Shown piece after piece: positions 22,559 to 33,500 of a DNA stretch of 64,000 nucleotides. Both the position numbers and the translations under genes were made by a program. Source of the stretch: Drosophila persimilis. Lineage: Eukaryota > Arthropoda > Insecta > Diptera > Drosophilidae. Where the stretch lies: NCBI RefSeq assembly GCF_003286085.1, contig NW_020825289.1:19928001-19992000 (forward strand), in the 5' to 3' direction. The number at the start of each line of letters is the position of its first letter. Within the stretch, counting starts at the first letter, position 1. The notes beneath the pieces are model-generated. The model ran no database searches. It was given only the letters and a program-made list of their open reading frames with translations, and was not told where the DNA came from.

Positions 22559-23143
22559 ATGATACGCTTAAAATGGTGCTGCTACTGCATTGCACTACGC
22601 AAGGCGTGCATAATCATCGCCTGTTTAGACTTTGTTATTAACTTAACCATCGCCACCATTGGCGCAAAATGTAAGTTTAATGTCACAGTCAATCAACCCC
22701 TGTAAAACCTATCCCTAATCTTTGCAGATCAATTCATCGATAGGATTGAGCAGGCGGTGGCTATTTGTCACTGCATCGGCTGTGTCTTCCTGATAGGCGG
22801 GGCTCTGCTCGTAGGTTCAGCTCTAGCATAACATCATTAGTATTACCTCTTTCCCCACAGCCTCCAGAAATCATCCGTTCTGCTGATCTTCTTCCTCATT
22901 ACCAGCCTGACCAACTATGTCATCTTGATCGCCTATGTCATCTACATTTGCTTTGATTGGGTACCCAAGGGGGAGTTTATGCTGCCTATCATTATAACTT
23001 ATACATGTGAGTTTCCTTTATTCTCGAGCACCTGCTCCTGCTCACATACTACCTGTTTTCCAGTTGTTGGAATATACTTTTGGCTCGTCGTCTTCTCCCA
23101 TTACAAAAACGTGACCAACGATACTGTAACGATTGATGTATAA
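22559..23143 (+). CDS. Tetraspan membrane protein, CCC-DL family (DUF4728-like), copy 3
   Basis: A 137-aa paralog. Exons 22559-22670, 22728-22810, 22868-23006 and 23064-23143 again use phases 1, 0, 1. The start is MIRLKWCCYCIALRKA, with the Cys cluster reduced to CCYC. The third exon must use the acceptor CTCCAG before 22868; the nearer CACAG would put the hydrophobic helix out of frame. Helices include FLITSLTNYVILIAYVIYIC and VGIYFWLVVFSHY. It is convergent with Damm, with only about 107 bp between stop codons. Confidence 0.8.
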
Positions 23144-23249
23144 TCTCTTAATGTTGATCTTTAAATCGAAGCTAAGTAATTAAAATTCCCAGTGATTGTC
23201 TCATTATAACGATCCGCAATTTCTTTATGGGTATCCAGACTGAAGGCGC

Positions 23250-24196
23250 CTACCTAAAGTAATACTTTTTACTTATCGCTTTGGTATAACAAGGTAACTG
23301 CCGGTATCTAGAAGATTTAAACAATAAGAAATTGTATATTGTTAAAAAAGAAGATCCCTCTTAGAGTCTCTGCTCACCCCTCTGCACTGGAGTCTTTGTC
23401 GACCTTCAAGTTCACTTCGTCCATGATGGATAAAAAGTCCTTCTCAGTCGCAAGCTCATCCATGCACTTGCACAGAGTTTGGATGTATAGGGACCCTTCG
23501 GACGGCCTGCGATAGCTCTTAAAGCCCTCGGTGCTACTAAAGCACTTGACGTACTCGTTGGGACTGTGTTTCATTAGAGTTGCATCCGCTTCCAATTCGC
23601 CCTTGCATGCCTGCGCAATGAGGATCTTGGGCTTTCCTTTGAGAGTCTCGTTTTTAAATAGTGGCAAGAGAACGTCCTTGTGCAGTGAGTACTCCTTGTT
23701 GTCTGATGCCACGATCATTTCGTTTTCACCTCCGTGACTCAGTAAGACAATGATCAATGCAGACTGCTGTTCAAAGTTTTTTCGTTCGACTGCAAAATTT
23801 GTTTTTTAATTATTACGATATTCGAATTTGAGTGCTTCTCGGCACTACTCACTTTCACTTATTTTCTCCTTTACCGCAGCCAATGTAGGATCCTTTATTT
23901 CTATTATCTGGCACTGGAGTTTCTCGAATGTCTTGCGCAGCGCTTGTACATCCTTCGCGCTGCCAATTCGGGGTTCATGAAGATCGTTTTTAAAAGTCTC
24001 ATGATTGAATACGTAAATGAGCCGGGGAGCTGATATCGTGGGCGTGGGTTTGAACTCTCCACTTGCTTCCGGCAGCGTTTCTGTTGACTATTTAAAACAG
24101 GATGTGGGGATTCTTTTGGTATATGTGTATACCTACCAGCTGTCTACGTAACATCATGCGGCGTTCGCCAAATTTGGGTGGTCTGGGGAGGGCCAT
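23250..24196 (-). CDS. Damm: Caspase, Damm
   Basis: Cysteine protease of the apoptotic caspase family with no long prodomain. Four exons (24196-24137, 24087-23853, 23789-23378, 23307-23250) give 254 aa. The catalytic His is in LLSHGGEN (about H117) and the catalytic Cys in AQACKGE (about C160), so the pentapeptide is QACKG. The substrate-pocket motif is SYRRPSEGSLYIQ. The last exon, 58 nt long, adds YRQLPCYTKAISKKYYFR, which matches the end of the caspase small subunit; without it the protein would stop early at 23374. The length agrees with what I recall for D. melanogaster Damm (about 255 aa). Its ATG lies about 130 bp beyond the midasin poly(A) signal. Confidence 0.9.
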
Positions 24197-24544
24197 CTTT
24201 CTAAGTCTGTTTCCGTCAAAGGTCTTACTTGAATAAAAGAAACTTTTCGTGCGAATGCATCGAACTTGTATGACACTCAAAGATAACTGTAGATAACTCA
24301 CAGATAAGTCGAAGTGTTGGTGGTGTTTTATTGCAAACTCTACAAGTTAATATTAATGATAAGATAGCGGTCTTTGCTTATAAAACTACGCGAATCTGGC
24401 CGGCCTTTTCATAAAGGTTATCTACTGAAGTAACATTTCTACTTAAACCTATTAAAAACGTGTCAATAAAGGAAAACATAGATATCTTCATGATAAGTGC
24501 ATTCTGTACAGACCAATCTATAGTTCCACCCTATAGACCACCCT
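24197..24544 (-). other. Damm promoter and midasin 3' UTR
   Basis: A compact tandem junction. AATAAA on the minus strand (24332-24327) probably ends midasin mRNA about 215 nt past its stop, leaving roughly 130 bp before the Damm ATG. Confidence 0.55.
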
Positions 24545-27500
24545 TCACTCGCTGTTCACCAGCTCGAACCACTGCCTCATGGCTTCGCTGAGCACCAGCG
24601 GAAGCTGATTCAGATCCCTGACAATCACGTAGTAGGGGAACGGGAAACTGTCCAGATACGAGCTGATGTTCACCGAACCATCCGCATTCACGACCACATG
24701 CTGTATGTCCAGAATGGAGTTCTAGAAGGAGTGTGTGATTAGTACATAGTGCAGTGAAATCCTTGTTTGGTCCTATTACCTTATTATCAGGATTGTCAAT
24801 GATGATGTACACCAAGAAGATGCGCTGCAGTCGCGCCAGTTTGATGGCACTCTTCACCTTCTGGGCGCCCTCGCTGAATATGTTGCGGCCATCGCTGAGG
24901 ATGAGCAGCAGATTCTCAAAGAGTCCATTGTCTCCGCCCAAGCCACTCTCCTCGGCATTCGCGGTGCGCATAAAGTCCAACAGTCCGGCAATTTTCGTCT
25001 TGTCCTGGGAAAAGTTCAGGGCGTTCACCAATCGCGGGCCATCGAACTGTTCCGTATGGTTAAGGATGATCTGTGGTGCCTCGCCGAACGAGACAATGCT
25101 TAAGCGTCCACTCTCCAGCAGCGTCAGCGCCTGCGAGACCAGTGAGATGGCCTCCAGGGTCAGCGTCTTGGAATTGTTGTGGTGCATCGACTTGGAATCG
25201 TCGATGGCAATCGTGATCTTGTAGTCCCGCTGTGCAGGCTTGGTGCGTCGCAGCCAGATCTTATCCTTGCGGAACTGGGACGCAATGTAGGGAATGATCT
25301 TCTTCATGTTGATACGACGACCGGTGCGATAGTCGCCCTTCAGTCGTGTGCACTTCGTCGGCTCCAATATGAGGCGCAGCTGCTCGCAGAGCTCGCGAGC
25401 ATTCTGGGTCATGCGACTGGATATGCTCTGCCAGTTCTCGTAGTCCTCGTGTTGCGGTTGCGTCTGTATAAAGAGGGGAGCGCGGTTAAAAGGGAGATTA
25501 CGCAGAGGAATACTCAAACTTACGCCGCGGAATGTGGTCAACTGCTGCTGGTACATTTGCCGCAGTTCCATCTGCTGTCCGGTACTTAGCTCCTCAGCCT
25601 GTGCGCTCTTGTCCATCAGCAGTTCGATGCTGTTCAATCAGAGATTGCCATCAGGGGTATTCAGGGATTCAGATGTGTCGAATCTACTCACTTGCTATGC
25701 GCTGTCGTCTCAGCACTGCGAGGCACTGTCATTGTGGGCACTACCTCTCCCTCGATCTCCATGCCTTCGGGTGTCTCCAGGCGATCCTTCGACTGTTCGG
25801 TTTTGGAGGGTTTGTCGGACTTTTGCTCCGTCTTCTCCGCTCCTAGCTGTTCGAGCTGTGCATCTTCCTCCTGGTCGGGTGCTGGCTCTTCGGTTTCCAT
25901 CAATTCATCGGCATTCTCCGCTTCTGTCTCTTCGTTAGGCACTTCATCCTCCTCCTGGTGCTGGATCTTCTTCGACTGCTCCTCGGTGGCATTGTCCAAG
26001 GTCGTCTTGTCACTGTTCTTCGGGTCCTTGACATGCTGGTACTCCTCTGCCTCGGCCGGATCCGTTTGGTCCGGCTGCTGCTGCTCGGACTCTTCCGTTT
26101 CTTTGGACTCCTTCATCTGATCAATGGTCTTCAGTTGCTTCAATTTATTCTTCTCCGCTTCTCCTGTTAAAAATGAATCAGATTAGACTTTAATTTCGAA
26201 TCAGGGAATCTTTGATGCTTGCCCAGAGTGCGCTCCTCGTTGGTGCGTCCCTGCTTGCGCTTCTCCTGCGTCTGCTTCTCGTTCTTGCGCTCCTCCTGGG
26301 ACACAGTCTCCTGGGTCTCGGCAACGCCCTGGTGGCCGCCATCGTTGGTCTGCAAAGGGTTACAAAGGTTGATAAGCGAAGGAGTTTATTTACGCTGAAG
26401 TATATTCCGAGTGCGCACTTACATCGTTCTCGGCCTGGCCCACGCCATCCTTCTCCTCGCCCGTTTCCTGCTCGTCCATCTTTTGCTCCTGCTTAACATC
26501 CTGATCCTGGGGCTGCTGCACTTGATCCGCGGAGCTGCTCTTCTCGGTCTCGGGCACAGACTGCACATTCTCTTCCTTGCTGGACTTGTCCTGCGACTGT
26601 GCGTGTTGCTCCGGCTTCTCTTCGCGCTTTTCACCCTCCTCTGGATCCTCTGCATCGGCAGGGGTTTCCTCCTCTTCAGGTTCCAGTTCGCCCCGTGTCT
26701 GGGTCTCGGGCTCCTGCTTTTCATCCTCCAGTGAGGCGTCTTCACCTTCGTCTTCTGGACCATTTTGTCCAGCATCGGCAGCATCCTTGCCCGCTTCCGT
26801 TTCCTCTTCGGAGTCGCTGTCATCGCTCTCCGGATGGGCGTCCTCTTCTTTGGGGTCTTCCTCTGCATCGCCGTCGGCATCCTCGGCTGGTTGCATGTTC
26901 TCCTTCATGGCATCGATGTCGAAGGGATTCTCGTCTGTTGGCTCCTCCGCCTCGTCGTGGCCCTCGTCGACGTTGTTCATGTCGCCCAGATCCATTTCCT
27001 CTGGCTCTGGGGGCTCCTCCAGTTCGTTGTGCATGGCATTCGTTTGCTCCTCGTCCATTTCCGGATCCTTCATGTCCTCGATGTCCTTGGCCTGTTCCTT
27101 GCGCTTGTCCTCGCTGTCACCGGGCTCGTTGGTGGCATCCAGGCCGTCCTTCTCGTGCTCATCCCGGCCATCCTCCTTGGCGGCTTCGTTTTTGGTATCC
27201 AGATCGTTGTGCGTGTCCTTCTCGTCCTTGCTGCCCTTGCCCTGATCCTCTTCGTTCAGTTCGGGCTCCTCTTCCTCGGGCTTCTCCTCGTCGTCGCCCC
27301 AAATCTGCTCGTCCAGCTTCTCGGCGCCCTCTTCCGTCTCGCCCATTTCCTTGTTGAGCTCCTCCTCTTCCTCGGACTCGCCGCTGTCGTCCTCCTCGGG
27401 CTTCTCCACGTCCTGCATTTCGGCATCGAAATTGTCGCTCATGTCGATGCCCTTCTCCTCCTTGCAGTCGGGCTCCTGCTTGTCGCCCTCGTCCTTGCGA

Positions 27501-30500
27501 TCCTCCGGCCGCTTGGCATCGTCCAGCTGATCCTCCGACTCGATCTTGTCCGAGGCATCGTTTTCCCCTGTGCCATCCTCCAGGCCGAAGCCCTCGCCGT
27601 TCTTCGAGTCCTGTTGCGACTGCCCCTCTTCGTCCTGCATCAGGTCTTTCGGCACACAGAATCCCCTGCTGCCGATCTCCACGAATATGGTCAACATCAC
27701 GGACATCATCTTGGCCGATACCTTGTGCGTGCCCAGCTGCTGCAGCAGCAGGTAGTCAGCCAGCAGCTGATACTGGTCCAGGATGGGGATCAGTGACACG
27801 GCGCGACGCAGGCACAGCAGTTTCTCGGCGCTAGGATGGGCGTGCTTCAGCACCAGGAGCACATTGGAGAGCTTCTCGAGGACGCGGGGCAGGCTCAGGA
27901 GCTGCCAGTCCGTAGCCAGATCGCTGGTCAGACACTTCTTCAGATGTTGCTCCTGCAGAGCTTCCGATTGCTGCTCTTCCTGTTGCTCCTTGCCGTTCTC
28001 TTGCGCTTGGGCGTGCTGCTTATAGATCTTCTGCAGGGACAGCAGGACGCAGTGGGCAATGTTGGCCAATTCCGTATCCGCATTGGCCACATCGATGGGC
28101 TCCTGCTCCTCCGGCGAGAGCTCAGTAGATGTCTCCGCCTTAAGTCTCGACAGCAGCTCTACCAGTGGCTGAGCCACGGGCAGAAGTGCATTCTGTTCGG
28201 TTCGGAGCAGTGCGAGGATTTTCTCAATGGTCACGAGAATCTGACGGTAGCCCTTCTGGTAGTGTTCCATTTTGTCGGTGGACACGTACTCGAGGCTACT
28301 GGAATTTAGCTCGTGCAGCAGCTTCTGGCTACTCCCCAGGATCTGGCCGGATAGCTGCAGGACCTCCGATTGGGCCAGAGGCACTGCCCGATCCAGGGCC
28401 CGGTGCTCATCGACCTCCGCCGATGAGAGGATTGGGGGAGCACAGCTAAGAAGCAGCTGCCACTGCCTGAGTACATAGTGGATCTGGCAAAGCTTCTGTC
28501 TCATCTCTGCTCTCACATCCGCACTGCGGGAGAAGTCCAGCGACTGGAGATCGCTCTCGGCTCGCTCCCTGGCATCGGCCACCTGCCGGAGACTGGCCAG
28601 AGCGTTGCGCAGTTCGTGCAGCTGCCGTGTGCCATCGGAGAGCTGTTGGCGCTGCTGCTGCACCAGCAGGAACATGTCCACGGCAAAGCCCTTGATACGC
28701 TCGATATTGGGCGGCCCCAGCTCCGAGAGCGGCGTCAGCATGATGTTCTGCAGCAGCTTCAGCTTGAATACGCTCTTCATGAAGTACAGGTCTAGGTTCT
28801 CGTTCAGATGCTGCCAGCTGGGATGGAGCCGCGGCAGCATGGCCCGGATGCAGTAGGGCGGCAGCCTAAAGTCCTCGAATTCGGTTCGCAGCGAGAGCTC
28901 CATGAGGCCCGTCTTGTAGCTGATACCCAGCCGATGGAGGGTCTTGAAAAGGTCCGTCAGCGCCTTGCGCTTCTGTTGAAGGATCTGCTTGGCCTGCAGC
29001 TTCTGCTGAGGCCGCTCCTTACTGCGGTCCACATTTAGGGCGCGTAGATGCTCGCAGCGTTCCAGCTGGGCGGACAGCAGCTCGTCCAGCTCTGTGATCA
29101 GCTCGCCGTAGGGCACATGCGCCAGCGTCTCCTCCACCACATGGCGGGCGGTGGCAAAGTGCTTTTCCAGGCGCTGCAACAGCGCATTGTCGGCCACGTG
29201 CTCCGAGCGGATGGAGAAGCTGTCGCTTAGCTGCTCGCTGGCCAGGAAGCAGGCCGGCTGGTCCGCGAGGAGGGACTTTATCTTGTTGAGGTGTCTCTGG
29301 TTCTTGGCCTTGTCGTTGCCGAAACTGTAGTCCTTAGCGGTAGCGTCCTTCGGCTGGAAGACTTCGCTGATCTTCGCCAGCAGCGCCAGCTTGTACTCCT
29401 TGAGGAACTTGTTGAGGTTCCGGTGAACGCTGGCCACATTATTCCGCATGCTGAAGTAGCTCAGGTCCTTGCTGTAGCTCTGGATCTTCACGAATTCACG
29501 CAGTTTCTTCTCGATGGGCGCCCGTCGTGCCTTCACGCTCTCCGCCACCTCTCCCGCGAACTGCGAGAAGTACAGCTGAAGGTTGTGCAGCGCGGCGATC
29601 AGTGGCGGCAACCCCTCAATCTTCCCCGCCCGCTCCACGTTGTGCAGATACATCTCGAAGCCGTGCAGCAGCTGCAGGCGTACGTGGAAGTCACCATAAG
29701 AGGAGGCCTCCACAAACTGCCGCAGGATGCGTATCATCTGGGGCAGCTCGACGCGGCTGGCCTCGCCCAAGTCCTGGGCATCCAGCAGCTGATCCTGCCC
29801 GAAGCGCTGCTCGGCAAACCTGATGTCCGTGTAGGACTGGTCCAGCTTCTTCTGCTGGATGAACTGCTGCAGCAGGTTGTAGATGAAGAACCAGTAGCGA
29901 TGCGCCTGCAGCTCCACCTGCTCGGCGGTCTGATTGAGACACTGGCGCCAGTGCTGCAGCTCTAGCTTGGTCCAGCGCTGCACGAACTCTGCCACCTCGG
30001 TCTCCTCCGCGACGAGGTTGTTCTTGCGGTGCGCCACCTCGTTCCAGAGGGCCACCTTCTGGCGGAGCAGCTGGAAGCCCGTATTGAAGCGCACCACACA
30101 GGCGTGGGCGGGCAGCTTCCGGATGCGAGCAATCACCAGGCGGATATCCGCCAGTCCCGCGTGCTCTGGGTACAGCTCCAGCTGTTCCACCACGCGCCTG
30201 TCGATGCGTCCTAGGACGTCCATGCAGCCCTGCACCTCGGCTATGTTCGAGTCCTTGTAGTAGTCGTACGGCTTCTGAGCTCCCGTCTCCTCCTGCAGAT
30301 CGATGTCACGCAGCTGGCGCTGCTGCAGGGCCAGCCCAAAGGCCAGGCCATTGCAGGCGCGCTCGTCGAGCGCAGCGCCCAGTGCGGTCCTGTAGTGGCC
30401 GTGGAGATGGGCAAAGACCTGAAAGCGGGCCTGGTAGGGCGACAGGAAATGCAGCTCTGCTGCTGCTGCCGCTATGTCCTTTGGCTGCTCCCGGTAGTAG

Positions 30501-33500
30501 ACGGGAGTGTGGCGGGCCATCACCTCGATGAAATTGCGAGCCAGGAAGGAGTAATCCTGCTCGGCCACAATCTGCGACAATTTCGCCTTGCTGTCGGCCT
30601 TCTTGTCGAGCTTCAGCACCTGCTCGAGCGTGGGCTGGGCCAGAAACTCGGCAAAGTCCTCCTCCAGATTCGTGGGAAAGTTCTGCTCGATCTCCTGCAG
30701 CTCCACCAGCTCCTCACTGTCGACACCGCCCCGGGTCTTGGTCACGTACAGACTCTCCGCCTCCGCCTTGAGCTGGCACCGACGCTGCTCCTCCTGCTGC
30801 CAGGTCTGGTTGCAGATGCTCAAGGCGTCGTCGTAGGCCGCGAAGCTTTCCTCGTCGATGCTCGAGGCCAGGGCAATGTAGTTGCGCAGCTCGCTCAGCT
30901 TGGCCTTCAGCAGGCGGAAGTACTCGTGCTCGGAGTGCGGCAGCTCGGCGAGCAGTCCGTAGAGGTGGCTGTTCCGTATACGCAGCGGCTGCTGGGAGGG
31001 GAACTGCACAATCTCGCCGATGGTCTGCTGCAACTGTTCCGCCTGGGCCACATTGCCCGCCTTCTGGACACGCGCGAATATCACTTTGAGCGTCTCCAGG
31101 CCGAACCGCAGCTGATTGACGGCGCACTTGATGGGCTCCACAAAGTCCTGGTAGTAGGCGGTGTAGCGGGACAGGGTGTGATGGACGAATCTCTGGGCAT
31201 TGGCCAGCCACAGCTGCAGCTTGCCGAGCGTCTCGCTGCTGCTCTTCTGCTGGCCACTGGAGGCCGCCTGGGCCCCCGTAAAACCAATCCAATCGGAGCG
31301 AACGACGCGCAGCATGTTGTACAGCGTCTGGCAGTCGCCGTTCGACTGCAGGAAGTGCGTCAGATCCTGGACGAGACCGGCGTACAGACACTGCTCGGGT
31401 CGCAGGGCAAGCTTCTGGGAGAGCTGCTGCTGTCGCTGCCGTGCCGCCTTCAGGCGCGTCACCAGCTCCGTGTGGATCTCCTCCCCAAAGTGGCGGTAGT
31501 CCATAATGATGCCCATAAAGTCGTAGGAAGTGGTCAGGTTCCGCAGGCAGGCAATGTCCTCGGTGATGTACTGGTTTTTCAGGCGATTCTTCTCCACGGG
31601 ATCGATCAGCGGGGCGTGGGTGAGCAGGCACAGTTCGAGAGCTCCCACAAGAGCATTTGTGAAGGCCACATCGAAGGCGGCTGTCAGTGAATCCTCTGGA
31701 AAGCTGGCATCATCGCTCCTCGACTGCAATTGGCCGAGCATCGCGCGCAACTCCACTCTGCAGTTCTCGAAGCCCGCGTCCGATTTTTGTGCTCCGGCAC
31801 TCAGCTGCGTCACGTAGTCCAGCTCCTTCAGCAGCTGGCTGCCACTCTCCAGGGTCTGGCGGCTATTGTTGGCCCGGCCACTGTAGCGGGGAGCCAGCAG
31901 CGGGGCGTTCCCCCAGAGCAGTTGGCGCGTCTGCTGCAGCGAAGAGCGCCACGTTTGCAGATCACTGATAGGCACCGATCGCAGCTGGCCGTTCTTCTGG
32001 CAGATGAGCGACAGCAGGACACTGGTCAAAGCGGGACCCTGGTAGCTGTATCGACTGGAGAGCTCCTTCTCCTCATCGGAGGAGGGTCCGCGCACGCAGT
32101 CGAGGCGCGTGGAGAGATTATCCAGTTGGTAGCACTGCAGGGCGTTGCGGTACTGCCGTTGATACGTGCGCAGTCCTTTGTAGCTGCCACCCATCTTCTC
32201 TAGAACTGACGCAAAGTCCTGAGAATCCTTTAAGTGATCCAGCTCTTGCCACAGCTCCCTCCAGGCACTACGGATCTGCACGTGCGTGACTTTGTTCAGC
32301 GTGTTGAGGCACTGCCACAGATGGCTGTTCAGCGTCAGCAGCTGGTCCGTGTACATGGGATTCACTTGGTCCTCAGAGTCCTCACGCAGCGTGCCCGTCA
32401 ACAGGCGCTCCATGAAAAACTCTCTGAGGGCAGCCATCAAAAGTTGCGGCGAACCAATATCTGCTTGGCTCTTCTGCTCCACCTGTTCCTCCTCCTGCTC
32501 TTCCGCGTTCAATAGAGCCTTGAGGCCGTCAAGATCCATGTCTATGGATAGTCCGGTCTCCTCAGTGTTTTCTGTGGCCTCCTTGAGTATAGTTTGGAGT
32601 TTCTGCAGCGAGGATTGTAGCCCAACATTGGCATCCATCAGGGATTCACTCAGCTCGAATGCCTTCAGTGCAATCCCCTGCGTATGCGAGCGCTGGAACG
32701 AGCGCCACTTGTGCGCCTCATCCGACTGCAGGACCAGCCATCGTCTAAGCCAGACAGTCTCCTCCAAATTGCCGTAACGTGGCACCACGCTCAGGTCCCT
32801 CTCCAGTTGCTCCAGATCCAAATGCAGTTTGATCTACGCAAAAGAATAATTACATTTTGAGATCTCCAGGGAGGCCGATTTACTCACCTGACTATCCAGA
32901 TAGTGGGGCTGGAACTGGGTAAACTGTTTGCTGTATATCTTGCAGGATATATTCAGGGGACGCCTCGTCTCCTCCACATAACCGAGCAGCTTCTGCACAC
33001 TTTGCGCCAGTGCTGGCTGTCCGCTCAAGTCCTTCCATAGGGGAGCTAGCAGATGCTTCTGCAGCCACTGGAAGTGCAGCACCAGCTTGTGCATCAGCGG
33101 CACAAAGATCTCATTGTTGTAGAGCAGCTTCTGCTGCCGGCACGTGGCCAGCAGGCGATTGAACCAGTGGAACCTCGTCACGAGCTGTGCATACTGTGGC
33201 AGATCCAAGCGGGCTGACGCCAAGTCCTGCAGCAATCCCTGATGCAGCGCCTCCAGGAAGCGCGCCAGATTCGAGAGGAAGTCATTTGCGTACTTCTCTG
33301 TGACTTTCTGCTCCTGCAGAGCCTGCGAATACTGCAGGGCGTCCATCATCTGCACCCTGGTGGCAGAATTTCCCTGGCTGGGGCTGGGCACGTCTCTGAG
33401 CAACAGTCGTGCCAGAAGGGAGGCACTGATCGTTAGGGAATCAGCAGACGATGCCAGCTCTCCCGCCGTTGCATAGTCGCGCAGACGGGGAAAGAGCTTC

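Noticed and set aside
22811-22867. Acceptor CACAG at 22860 for tetraspan copy 3
   Set aside because: Using it with the phase-0 donor shifts the following helix out of frame. The CTCCAG acceptor at 22867 keeps the family pattern.
26765-27796. 343-codon plus-strand frame opposite the midasin acidic region
   Set aside because: Complement of GAG/GAT-rich D/E coding gives Leu/Val/Ile runs that mimic membrane helices. No independent gene signal.
30395-31690. 431-codon plus-strand frame within midasin exon 8
   Set aside because: Antisense to a proven coding exon. Leu/Gln/Val-rich composition follows from Gln/Leu/Glu-rich helical coding on the other strand.
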